This document shows positions 44,479 through 52,003 of a DNA stretch of 52,162 bases, in pieces. Position 1 is the first letter of the stretch. Every line of letters begins with the position of its first letter. The stretch comes from Desulfovibrio sp. (GTDB taxonomy: Bacteria > Desulfobacterota > Desulfovibrionia > Desulfovibrionales > Desulfovibrionaceae), in NCBI GenBank assembly GCA_031280915.1, contig JAITGC010000027.1:1-52162 (forward strand), given 5' to 3'. Position numbers and translations under genes: made by a program. The notes beneath the pieces were generated by a model. That model was not told the DNA's origin, made no database searches, and saw only the letters and a list, made by a program, of their open reading frames with translations.

Positions 44479-46050
44479 ATGATCGCACATGACAACCGCA
44501 AGGCGCTCGGCCTGGCAATCGCGGTGGCCTGCCTGACTCTCGCTCCGGCGCTTGCCGCCTCCGCTGCGGCGGAGGATGCAGGAACCGGGCTGCCAAAAAC
44601 GGTCATACTTTCTCCCAACGGAGGGCGTTTTTTTGTCCAAGAGCGGCTCAAGAGCATCTCCGGGAACGGAGTGAGCATCGTCGCTTTCAGCATTCCCGGC
44701 GAGGCCGGCAATCTGCGCGTCGAAATTCCCGACAATCCCCCAGCGCACTGGACAACCACATCCCTGCGGCAGGATTCCGGAAGCGGCCTGGCTCAATCCC
44801 GGCGGGACCTGCTGGCGGAGCAGGCGCGGCTTACCGGCCTGCTTGAGTCCGCGCGGGCGCGGGCAGCTCTCTGGAAGAACCTGCCCGAACAGGGCCTTCC
44901 CTTCCGGGAAATGGAACAACGCGACAGCCGCATGACGGAAATCATCGCCTCGACGGCGGCCGAGGAGATGCAACTGCGGCGCGAACTGGAGATTGTCGCG
45001 CAGACCCTCGGACGCCTGCCGCAAAGCAATCCCCTGCGCCAGCGGGTTGAGGTGACGCTGCGAAAGCCGCTTCCCGCCGGGGAAAGCCTGCCCGTGTCTT
45101 ACAGCTATACCCTGCAAAACTGCGGCTGGCGGCCTGTATATACCTTTGAGGCGGATCCGGAAAAAGACGAGATCGCTGTTCGTCTCTCGGCAGAAATCCG
45201 ACAATTTACAGGCATGGATTGGAACAAGGCCAGATTGACTCTTGTTTCCCACAGCCCCGGCAGGCTTGAACCGGCCCCCCTGCCGCGCTGGGAGATGGAA
45301 TCCGTTCTGCCGCAAGCGGACTTGCGGCGGCCCACGCCGGCGGCCCTCCGCGCCGCCAGGTTCGAAGAACTGACTCCGGCGGCCGGGCCGGAGGAAGAAA
45401 CGGACGTGGAGCAGCAGTCAATACAGGCGGACACTTCCGGCGTATATGCCGTCTGGAATCTGGACATCACGGGCCTGACGGAAGGGGTCTCGCGTCTTGT
45501 GATGGCTGAGGATGCCTGGAAAGCCGAATTGCAGTGGCTTGCGCGCCCCCTACGGGGCGACGGCCGCGTCTGGCTCACGGCGAAGTACACGCCGACGAAC
45601 AAAGCCTGGCCTGCCGGTGAGGCGGAATACAGCGTGGACGGGCAGTATCTCGGCCAAGGACTTTTCAGGCCGCGAAGCGGGCAGGACGATGAAGCGAGAC
45701 TCTTTTTCGGGGTTGATCCCAGGGTCCGCGTCACGGTCACGGCGGACGACAAAAAACGCGGAGAAAGCGGCTTCATAGACAAAAAACGCGTCTGGAACTG
45801 GGCATGGATATTTACCCTGAACAATGCCCACAACCGGCCCGTCAACGTGCGGCTGGAGCGCCCCGAGCCTGTGGCGGTCGATCAGGCTGTGGAGGTCGCC
45901 GCTCAGAACAGCCCGCCAGCCACAAAGGACGGCAAAAACCGCGTCCTGTTCTGGGAAATCACTGTCCCGGCCAAGGGCAAGGCCGAGGTCAAACATGCCG
46001 TGACCGTCAAAGCTCCTGCGGACATGCCCCTGGAGCCGGCGGCGCCCTAA
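44479..46050 (+). CDS. DUF4139-domain exported protein
   Basis: 523 residues. A signal sequence covers about residues 9-32 (LGLAIAVACLTLAPALAASA). An N-terminal DUF4140-like region (about 40-170) with a helical coiled segment is followed by DUF4139 (about 195-515), recognised from SYTLQNCGWRPVYTF, RQFTGMDWNKARLTL and the late FTLNNAHNRPVNVRLE. Family members are periplasmic or surface proteins called mucoidy-inhibitor-A-like, without a settled function. AAGGGAAGGGA lies before ATG 44479. It is 11 nt after ettA and could share its transcript. Confidence 0.78.
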   Translation: MIAHDNRKALGLAIAVACLTLAPALAASAAAEDAGTGLPKTVILSPNGGRFFVQERLKSISGNGVSIVAFSIPGEAGNLRVEIPDNPPAHWTTTSLRQDSGSGLAQSRRDLLAEQARLTGLLESARARAALWKNLPEQGLPFREMEQRDSRMTEIIASTAAEEMQLRRELEIVAQTLGRLPQSNPLRQRVEVTLRKPLPAGESLPVSYSYTLQNCGWRPVYTFEADPEKDEIAVRLSAEIRQFTGMDWNKARLTLVSHSPGRLEPAPLPRWEMESVLPQADLRRPTPAALRAARFEELTPAAGPEEETDVEQQSIQADTSGVYAVWNLDITGLTEGVSRLVMAEDAWKAELQWLARPLRGDGRVWLTAKYTPTNKAWPAGEAEYSVDGQYLGQGLFRPRSGQDDEARLFFGVDPRVRVTVTADDKKRGESGFIDKKRVWNWAWIFTLNNAHNRPVNVRLERPEPVAVDQAVEVAAQNSPPATKDGKNRVLFWEITVPAKGKAEVKHAVTVKAPADMPLEPAAP

Positions 46051-46159
46051 ACATCCAGCATGCCCGCTTTAGTCGGGCGGGGCCATCCCATCAACCTCAC
46101 TTTAAAATTGTCCTGGCAGATGAAAAATGTGTTCTCCTGAAGCCTCTCGACGGCTGTAC

Positions 46160-46312
46160 CTCGATGCGCCAGGGCAGACGCATCTTATTTTCTTAGAGTC
46201 GCATGCGCCAAATTTTGGGACTACGGTTTTGCCGCCATCTTCAACGCTCTTTTTGGAAGAGCGCGTGTTGAGTAGCCCCAAAATTTAGATGCGTCTGCCC
46301 TGCTTGATGCGC
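46160..46312. mobile_element. 133-bp MITE-like palindrome with near-perfect 10-bp target duplication
   Basis: CAGGGCAGACGCATCT (46170-46185) is perfectly complementary to AGATGCGTCTGCCCTG (46287-46302). Flanks CTCGATGCGC (46160-46169) and CTTGATGCGC (46303-46312) match at 9 of 10 positions. Inner arms AAATTTTGGGACTAC and GTAGCCCCAAAATTT pair with one mismatch, and CGCTCTT..AAGAGCG forms the tip. Ends beginning CAGGG together with an 8-10-bp duplication resemble the ISAs1 family, which is inference. It lies within 10 nt of the tRNA-Gly promoter. Confidence 0.75.
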
Positions 46313-46321
46313 AAGTGGTTG

Positions 46322-46350
46322 TTGACATTCTCCAACAGGCGTTGTATTTT
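46322..46350 (+). promoter_or_regulatory. Strong sigma-70 promoter of tRNA-Gly
   Basis: TTGACA (46322-46327), 17-nt spacer, TATTTT (46345-46350). Predicted start near 46357, 36 nt before the tRNA 5' end. Confidence 0.8.
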
Positions 46351-46392
46351 ATTACAATTGGATGTTTTAACGCTATCGGACAATATTTATTC

Positions 46393-46430
46393 GCGGGAAT
46401 AGTTCAACGGTAGAGCGCAAGCTTCCCAAG
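46393..46430 (+). tRNA. 5' fragment of tRNA-Gly (CCC), cut after the anticodon loop
   Basis: The fragment contains the acceptor 5' strand GCGGGAA, the D-arm GTTC..GAGC, the 5' anticodon stem CAAGC (46418-46422) and loop TTCCCAA (46423-46429) with anticodon CCC. After one more G the expected CTTG of the stem, and everything downstream (variable loop, T-arm, GGTTCGA, acceptor 3' strand), is absent. Its promoter is intact, so this is the chromosomal end. The break is typical of tyrosine-recombinase integration at the anticodon loop; the 3' half is expected at the far end of the element. Confidence 0.78.
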
Positions 46431-46479
46431 TCAACACTTTTCCGCGTCTAAAGAAGCCAGAAAATACAGCAATAGCAAT

Positions 46480-46511
46480 GGGTCACAGTATTTTTACTGT
46501 GGCCCTTTTTT
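46480..46511 (+). terminator. Strong rho-independent terminator
   Basis: GGGTCACAGTA (46480-46490) pairs over 11 bp (one G-T wobble) with TACTGTGGCCC (46495-46505), followed by six T residues (46506-46511). It would end transcription entering from the tRNA-Gly promoter. Confidence 0.9.
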
Positions 46512-46519
46512 GCGTTTAT

Positions 46520-46537
46520 GTGACATTTTAGTGACAT
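46520..46537. repeat. GTGACAT direct repeats, candidate integrase arm-type site
   Basis: GTGACAT at 46520-46526 and 46531-46537 are spaced by exactly 11 nt, one DNA turn, about 90 nt inside the element from the tRNA break. This is the arrangement expected of accessory integrase-binding sites; direct evidence would need the integrase. Confidence 0.4.
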
Positions 46538-46604
46538 ACCATCGCAAAAAGAATTTCTTTCAATTCACAACCATACACAAACTTTGTTCGGGCTACCTCC
46601 TCAG

Positions 46605-46654
46605 AAAGCCCCTCTCTAGTCATGCCCAAAGCATGGCCGGAGGGGGGCTTTTTT
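46605..46654 (+). terminator. Terminator-like hairpin inside the element leader
   Basis: AAAGCCCC (46605-46612) pairs with GGGGCTTT (46644-46651), with an inner CATGC/GCATG stem (46621-46625 and 46631-46635) and a T-tract 46649-46654. It lies upstream of the transfer genes and could be an attenuator. Confidence 0.6.
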
Positions 46655-46789
46655 CTTTCGACAGGCGAAACACCGGAGGACCGGTGTCGTCGTGGCGTGG
46701 TGGTCACGGCCTGACGAGCCAGCCGCTCTCAACCCACCTCATATCGAAAGGAACTTTATTGAGGAAAACAAAGAGGCCCTAAAAGGCAA

Positions 46790-46885
46790 AAAGCCGTTTG
46801 AGCTGGAACTCAACGGCTTATCTGCAAAGCGTAAATCTCTTACGCGGTCAACGTAGAGATAACGCTACCCGAAAGGGTGCTCGCT
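46790..46885 (+). promoter_or_regulatory. Structured leader ahead of the helix-turn-helix gene
   Basis: Several stems follow each other: AGCCGTTTGAG with CTCAACGGCT (one bulge), GCGTAA-ATCTC-TTACGC (46829-46845) and ACCC-GAAA-GGGT near 46867. A 32-codon frame overlaps this part, with AAAGGA at 46747-46752 placed 5 nt before a non-standard ATT at 46758 and stop TAG 46854-46856. No ATG/GTG start fits it. The stretch 46512-46944 has no other supportable gene. Confidence 0.35.
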
Positions 46886-46944
46886 GTCAATACACGGGTT
46901 TGCTCTTTTTTGTCCTTTTTTCCGGGGGCCGGGAGAAAGCGAAA

Positions 46945-48114
46945 ATGAAGACATTCGCGCCAAGAGGAAACATTTACGGGCCGATTCTTCCTCAGTTTGT
47001 TTTGGAAAAGCCCGTCACGTTTGGAGCAAAAATTATGTACGCACTGCTTTGTAATTATGCCGCTGAAAAAGACCATTGCTGGCCATCTCAGAACACTTTG
47101 GCCGCACGGCTTTCATGCAGCGTAAGCAGCGTAAAAAACTATCTGGCCGAGCTGGTCAAGGCAAAGCTGATCGAGGTCCGGCGGGAGCAGTATCGCTCGT
47201 CCGTCTACTACATGCTCAACCCCGGTGAGCTGCGCGACCAGGAGGCAAAAGCTGATGGCCCACAGCCAGAAATTACCTGTCCGGAGCCAAAATCTGGCTA
47301 CTTAAATAATCTTAACAAGCAATCTCAAGAAAAGAATCCCCCCTTACCCCCCACGGAGCCGGAAGCGCCGAAAGTCTCTCCCGGTTCTGAACCGCCTGCG
47401 GCGGGGGGTGTGTCTGTTTCTCTCTCTGATTTTGAAACCGCATGGGAGCTGTACCCCAAAAAGGATGCCAAGGGCTTTGCGCGTGTCGCCTGGCTCAAAC
47501 TCCAGCGTAGCGGGCAACTCCCTCTCCTGGACCAAATACGGGCCGCTATTCAGCGTTTTGTCGCCTCGGAAAGCTGGCAACGCGAACAAGGCCGTTTTGT
47601 GCCGCAGATGGGCAACTGGCTTCGCGGGCAACGCTGGCTCGACCCGCTTTCTCCCGCCGAAGAAGCCGCAGAACAGGAACGGCAGCGCCGTGAAGAAATG
47701 AGCCGGTTGCTCCGGGTGCAGGAAGAACAGGAAAGACGCCAGCAGGAGCAACGAGACGCGGAAAAAGCGCGTTTGAGGCCGCTGTTTGACGCTCTAGCGG
47801 CGAAGTTCACGGAGTCTTTCAATGACGCCCAGGTTGCAATGGCTTTTGGCACTTGGCTGCATCTGCACTCCAGAGGAGCCGCGCCGATGGCGTCCGATGT
47901 TGCGCCAAACAACGGCCAGGGAATCATGGATTTTATGAACGCTTTCAAGCGGAAACACGAGGAAGCGCAGTACCGGGCGCGTCATGGGCAACCAGAAGCG
48001 AACCGGCCTGACGTCCGCGCTGCCGACTTCAAGCCGTGCGCTGAAATTCTGCGGCACAGTCCCGTTTTTTCCCAACTTTTTTCAGGAACTGAACAACTGC
48101 GGCAGGCCGTCTAA
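46945..48114 (+). CDS. Helix-turn-helix replication-type protein
   Basis: 389 residues. An N-terminal winged helix-turn-helix of the HTH_36 type (about 15-85; CWPSQNTLAARLSCSVSSVK) is followed by a flexible Pro-rich linker. A central domain (about 155-235; FETAWELYPKKDAKGFARVA and QMGNWLRGQRWLDPL) resembles the C-terminal domain of phage and plasmid replication/helicase-loading proteins. The rest is a highly charged coiled coil. ATG 46945 is chosen because GGGAG lies upstream and conserved sequence starts there; the frame is open from 46798. Its position right before the transfer genes suggests element replication or control. Exact function unknown. Confidence 0.65.
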   Translation: MKTFAPRGNIYGPILPQFVLEKPVTFGAKIMYALLCNYAAEKDHCWPSQNTLAARLSCSVSSVKNYLAELVKAKLIEVRREQYRSSVYYMLNPGELRDQEAKADGPQPEITCPEPKSGYLNNLNKQSQEKNPPLPPTEPEAPKVSPGSEPPAAGGVSVSLSDFETAWELYPKKDAKGFARVAWLKLQRSGQLPLLDQIRAAIQRFVASESWQREQGRFVPQMGNWLRGQRWLDPLSPAEEAAEQERQRREEMSRLLRVQEEQERRQQEQRDAEKARLRPLFDALAAKFTESFNDAQVAMAFGTWLHLHSRGAAPMASDVAPNNGQGIMDFMNAFKRKHEEAQYRARHGQPEANRPDVRAADFKPCAEILRHSPVFSQLFSGTEQLRQAV

Positions 48115-48135
48115 TCCCGCCGTACAGAGGGAACT

Positions 48136-49203
48136 ATGCGTAACAACAGGGGTAGTATCATGAAACGCTTGTGCTTGTGCTGCTTGTGGGCGGTGATGGC
48201 CGTTTTGTTAGTAGTCGGTTCCTCCTGGGCCGACGATGCCCCAAAACAACCGCCACCGTCTCCCGCTGCTACGTCCGGACAACAGGGAGTGGTTCTAGGG
48301 CAGTACACGGATGTTGTGATGTCTCAGGAAGCGGCAAAACAGCCCACCGCCGAGGCAACGCTACAACGGAAACAGCCGCCCGTCACGGCAAACCCGGACG
48401 CTGGAAAAGCGCGGGAAGCGCAGGCGTTGTTTGAAGAAAGCCTGCGCCAGATGATGCCGCTGGATGAGGGGCAGATTCAGGATTATCGGGAGCGCTCGGA
48501 CCAGAGGGAGCGGGCTTTGCTGCCGGTATCGCCCTCGTTGAACTCGCGCACGGTGCGCGTTTCCCTTGAACCGGGTGGAACTCCGGTCAGGGTGTTCACT
48601 ACTGCCAATATCGCAACCTCTCTCGTCTTTCACGATTCCACCGGCCAGCCGTGGCCGATCACTTCCGTCACCAATGGCGGGCCGAACTATTTTCAGGTTC
48701 TTCGCCCGGACTTGCCGGACGGCAATCTGCTCAACGTCATGCCGACGCAGGGCTACGGCACGTCCACCATCGTCGTCACCCTTGAAAAACGCGACATCCC
48801 CCTGGTGATTCGGCTGGAGTCGGATTCCGTGCGCTCTCCGCAGCGCAAGGCCGACGCCCTGGTGCTGTTCCAGCTTGCCCACCACGGCCCCATGGCCAGT
48901 GTCCCCATCATCGAAAACATCAAGGAAACGGCTGATTCCGCAATGCTGGCCTTTCTGGATCGGGTGCCTCCGGTCGAGGCCGCACGGGTCCGCATGGAGC
49001 CGGGCCAGGAAAAGGTGAACGTCTGGAAATACAATGGCAGGCACTACATCCGGACCAGCCACACTCTGATGTGGCCTGCCTGGACCGCCGTGGTGAACGG
49101 TGCGGGAAACGTCAAATGCTACGAAGCGCCGGTTACAGCGCGGGTGATGTTCTCCATCAACGGCAGGATTCAGACCATCATCCTGAAAGACTCCCTCAAA
49201 TAA
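48136..49203 (+). CDS. Type IVB conjugation outer-membrane core protein DotH/IcmK (TraN-like)
   Basis: 355 residues. A signal peptide (LCLCCLWAVMAVLLVVGSSWA) leads to the periplasm or outer membrane. The middle part is low in complexity, and the C-terminal DotH-type domain runs from about residue 135 (VRVSLEPGGTPVRVFTT, TSLVFHDSTGQPWPI, YGTSTIVVTLEKRDIPLVI). DotH forms the outer ring of the Dot/Icm channel with DotC and DotD. The first ATG (48136) has AGAGGGA 3 nt upstream; ATG 48160 with AGGGG is an alternative that starts directly at the signal peptide. It is followed after 12 nt by DotG. Confidence 0.88.
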   Translation: MRNNRGSIMKRLCLCCLWAVMAVLLVVGSSWADDAPKQPPPSPAATSGQQGVVLGQYTDVVMSQEAAKQPTAEATLQRKQPPVTANPDAGKAREAQALFEESLRQMMPLDEGQIQDYRERSDQRERALLPVSPSLNSRTVRVSLEPGGTPVRVFTTANIATSLVFHDSTGQPWPITSVTNGGPNYFQVLRPDLPDGNLLNVMPTQGYGTSTIVVTLEKRDIPLVIRLESDSVRSPQRKADALVLFQLAHHGPMASVPIIENIKETADSAMLAFLDRVPPVEAARVRMEPGQEKVNVWKYNGRHYIRTSHTLMWPAWTAVVNGAGNVKCYEAPVTARVMFSINGRIQTIILKDSLK

Positions 49204-49215
49204 GGAGGCGCGTAC

Positions 49216-50331
49216 ATGAGCGACATTACAAGCACTGAAAAAAAGCGGCGTTTCATCATGTTTTGCCTACTCGGCCTAGTTATCGCCGCCGTTATTGTTT
49301 TTGTCTCGTTTACCCTGTTCGCCCCGGAAAAACCGTCCGCCACGGCGAAGATGGCTGCAACGCGGTCGGAAGCCGTCAGCGGCCAAGCCGGTGGCGAGGG
49401 TTCGGACGAATACAACCGAAAACTGGAAACCCACGACGCACAGCGGGCAAATGCCGCGCTCCAGGCCGGTGACAGCTTTGTTCCCACTCCGGTCGGGCAG
49501 AAAGCACCAGTCGTCGGGAAAAAACCAGACACACCCCCGCCGCCGCCTGCCGTCGCTCCGGTGCGTATCGCTCCGGTACAGGCTCCCCGGACGGACAACG
49601 CCATGCTCAAACGTATGATGGAGGATTTAGCCGCGTTGGATACCAGGCTGGCGGCTGCTTCTGTGGGTACGGGCCAGATCGTGTGGCTGCGGGATTTTTC
49701 CGCCGATGCGCGTGGTGCGGTTTCCATTGAAAAAACGGTGGCCTTGTCGCAGGCGGATGCGACCTTGTCCACTTTGTCAATAAAGCCTGGGGACTTGCTC
49801 TATGCCGTGGTGGATACCGGCGTAAACAGCGATGTTCCATCCGCAGTCATGGCGACAATCGCCTCCGGAAAGTACCGCAATACCCGCTTGCTTGGCGGCT
49901 TCCAGCGTCACGATGAGCGCCTTGTACTGGCGTTTACCAGGGCCATATTGCCGACCGGCGAATCTGTCCAGCTTGAAGCGTATGCGGTGGACCCGGCCAC
50001 GACCGAGGCGTCGGTGGCCAGCCGGGTGGATACGCACTTTTTCTCACGCTGGGGCGGTCTGGTGGCCTCCGCTTTTCTTGAGGGGCTTGGGAGCGCCAAA
50101 CGCTACAGCGGTTCGCAAAGCACTATTTACGGAACAAACAACGGCGACACGACCGACCAAATGGTCTGGAACACATACAGCGTTGCGGACCAGGCATGGA
50201 TCGCGGCCGGAAAGGTGGGGGAAAAGGCCGGGAAAATCTTTGAACGGAACTTTGAGCGCCCGCCGACCGTGTTTCTTGAAAGCGGTACGCCCGTAGGCAT
50301 CCTTGTTCTCAACGTCAAAGAGAACAGGTGA
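49216..50331 (+). CDS. Type IVB conjugation channel protein DotG/IcmE (TraO-like)
   Basis: 371 residues. One inner-membrane helix (FIMFCLLGLVIAAVIVFVSF) near the start, a Pro-rich linker that spans the periplasm (KKPDTPPPPPAVAPV, about 98-112), and a C-terminal TrbI/VirB10-like domain (about 150-365; IKPGDLLYAVVDTGVNSDVP, LPTGESVQLEAYAVDP). It links inner and outer membrane in the channel. It lacks the long pentapeptide-like repeat region that makes the Legionella DotG about 1000 residues, so it has the short form usual for conjugative plasmids and elements. AAGGAGG lies upstream of the ATG. Confidence 0.88.
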   Translation: MSDITSTEKKRRFIMFCLLGLVIAAVIVFVSFTLFAPEKPSATAKMAATRSEAVSGQAGGEGSDEYNRKLETHDAQRANAALQAGDSFVPTPVGQKAPVVGKKPDTPPPPPAVAPVRIAPVQAPRTDNAMLKRMMEDLAALDTRLAAASVGTGQIVWLRDFSADARGAVSIEKTVALSQADATLSTLSIKPGDLLYAVVDTGVNSDVPSAVMATIASGKYRNTRLLGGFQRHDERLVLAFTRAILPTGESVQLEAYAVDPATTEASVASRVDTHFFSRWGGLVASAFLEGLGSAKRYSGSQSTIYGTNNGDTTDQMVWNTYSVADQAWIAAGKVGEKAGKIFERNFERPPTVFLESGTPVGILVLNVKENR

Positions 50332-50338
50332 GGGTGGC

Positions 50339-50845
50339 ATGGAAAACTACGTTGCCAATGTCATCCCGCACCTCCAGCAATGGTGGCCGGTATTTGTTCG
50401 CCTTGCGTATCTGATTGGCGTTGTCTTCGCCGTTGTAGCTTTGGCGCAGGCGGTGAGCCAGAAACAGCGTTTCAACCGCTCCCTGGCGGTCTGGTCTTTT
50501 TTTTGCGCCGTCCTGCTGCTGAACCTCCCCACGCTCATGGATTCCCTGTCCATGACTGTTTTCAACCAGACATCGGAACAATCACTAAGTTACAGCCCGC
50601 CGTCCTCTCCCGGCTCCGTCTACATCCAGTTCGCCGTGTACGCCATAGCGACGGTGGGAGTCATCGGGATAGCGCGGGGGGTGTGTCTCATGCGCGATAC
50701 GCCCAATCAAGCCATGAATTTCAGCCGGGGCATCGTGCATCTGTTCGGAGGAATTATCGCCGTCAACCTCGTCACTTTTCTTCGGGGCATTGGAGCCACC
50801 GTGGGCGGTGGCGTGCAAACGTACATAGCCAAAATTATTGGCTGA
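50339..50845 (+). CDS. Type IVB inner-membrane protein DotE/IcmC-like
   Basis: 168 residues with four predicted membrane helices: VRLAYLIGVVFAVVALAQAV, VWSFFCAVLLLNLPTL, IQFAVYAIATVGVIGIA and GIVHLFGGIIAVNLVTF. Size, hydropathy and position after DotG and before DotP fit IcmC/DotE, whose role in the pore is not known in detail. ATG 50339 has GAGGGTGG directly upstream and follows the DotG stop by 7 nt; an earlier ATG (50303) would overlap DotG. Confidence 0.78.
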   Translation: MENYVANVIPHLQQWWPVFVRLAYLIGVVFAVVALAQAVSQKQRFNRSLAVWSFFCAVLLLNLPTLMDSLSMTVFNQTSEQSLSYSPPSSPGSVYIQFAVYAIATVGVIGIARGVCLMRDTPNQAMNFSRGIVHLFGGIIAVNLVTFLRGIGATVGGGVQTYIAKIIG

Positions 50846-50862
50846 TGTGGAGGAAATCACAC

Positions 50863-51252
50863 ATGAACACCACCAACCTTTTGACCTCCGTTTCTCCCGC
50901 CAGGTGGACGGCTTTTTTCCTGGGAGTCGCCATGGTCTGGCTGCTTCAGCCGGAAATTGCCCATGCCGCTGTCGCTTTCGGAGAAATGGGGCAGAACGTG
51001 GCCGAAAACGCCAAGGGGGTCGCCAAGGGCATCACGATGGGCGGCTATGCGGCGGGCGCTGGCATGGGCGTTTGGGGCTGCGTTGAAATGTACAAGGCAG
51101 GGAAACACCAAGGCCAGAGCACTTATGCCGGGGGCATCACGAAGGTCGTTATCGGCGCTCTGGCGCTCGGCCTGGGTGAGTTTCTCGGTTCCGGTTCGGC
51201 CACACTGTTCGGCTCGGACCAGACTTCCGGCCTGGGCGACCTCGGTCTGTAA
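50863..51252 (+). CDS. Type IVB inner-membrane protein DotP/IcmD-like
   Basis: 129 residues. An N-terminal hydrophobic segment ends in AHA (WTAFFLGVAMVWLLQPEIAHA) and may be cleaved. The conserved part has ITMGGYAAGAGMGVWG followed by a second membrane helix (ITKVVIGALALGLGEFL), the pattern of IcmD/DotP. GGAGG lies 10 nt upstream. In Legionella the order icmE-icmG-icmC-icmD is similar, which supports the call more than sequence alone does. Confidence 0.78.
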   Translation: MNTTNLLTSVSPARWTAFFLGVAMVWLLQPEIAHAAVAFGEMGQNVAENAKGVAKGITMGGYAAGAGMGVWGCVEMYKAGKHQGQSTYAGGITKVVIGALALGLGEFLGSGSATLFGSDQTSGLGDLGL

Positions 51253-51274
51253 CCACAAGCAAAGGTGAAGAGGC

Positions 51275-52003
51275 ATGAACTTTTTCCGTAAAAAAAGCAA
51301 AAACAATCCCGCAGATACTCAACCGCAAGGTTCCTCGACAACGGTGGAGGTTGAAGGAGCGCATGATGTTCATGCCTCTTCACCGTCAACCGAAGCCGTT
51401 TTCGGGGGACTTGGCTGGTACAGGACGCAATTTCGCCGCGTCATGAAACTGGCCTTGGGCCTGGTGGTCGCGCAAGGCATCAGTCTTGCGGTGATCGCCT
51501 TGTTGTTCCTGAACCAGCCGGGACCGCGCTATTTCGCGGCTACTCCGGATTTACGCCTTGCTCCCCTTATTCCTCTGGACCAGCCGGTATTGACGCAGGA
51601 GGGGCTGCTGACCTGGGCGTCCGACACTATTACCGGCGCTATGTCTCTTAATTTTCTTGAATGGCGCGAAAAACTTGAATCCATCCGGAAGAATTTCGAC
51701 GACGAAGCGTTCAAGTCGTTCCTCGCTTCACTGAACAGTTCCGGCATTCTGGACATGATTCGGGAAAAGCGGCTTTCCGCTTCCGCCATTACCACCCGCG
51801 CTCCCGTCATTGTCGCCTCCGGTCTGGTGGGCGGCAAAGCCTCCTGGCGTATCGAGTTTCCGCTGATTGTTTCCTACGAATCCAGCCAGGGCGTTGAAAG
51901 CACCCAACGCCTCGTCGCAACGGTTCTGGTCTGCCGCGCATCCACGGTGAAAACACCACGCGGCGTGGTCATTCAACAGGTCGTGCTGAAAAGGGATTCG
52001 TAA
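51275..52003 (+). CDS. Type IVB core protein DotI/IcmL (TraM-like)
   Basis: 242 residues. After a polar N-terminus, one membrane helix (LALGLVVAQGISLAVIALLF, about 59-78) leads to the periplasmic IcmL domain. Its hallmarks are RYFAATPDLRLAPLIPLDQP, LTWASDTITGAMSLNFLEWR and ASWRIEFPLIVSYES. DotI forms a hetero-complex with DotJ in the inner membrane. In Legionella icmL precedes icmK; here it sits later in the cluster, just before DotO. GAAGAGG lies upstream of the ATG. Its stop shares an A with the DotO start (TAATG). Confidence 0.87.
   Translation: MNFFRKKSKNNPADTQPQGSSTTVEVEGAHDVHASSPSTEAVFGGLGWYRTQFRRVMKLALGLVVAQGISLAVIALLFLNQPGPRYFAATPDLRLAPLIPLDQPVLTQEGLLTWASDTITGAMSLNFLEWREKLESIRKNFDDEAFKSFLASLNSSGILDMIREKRLSASAITTRAPVIVASGLVGGKASWRIEFPLIVSYESSQGVESTQRLVATVLVCRASTVKTPRGVVIQQVVLKRDS

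Noticed and set aside
46510..46782. 90-codon plus-strand frame at the start of the conjugative element
   Set aside because: It reads through two terminator-like hairpins, and the product shows no domain, signal or good start context.
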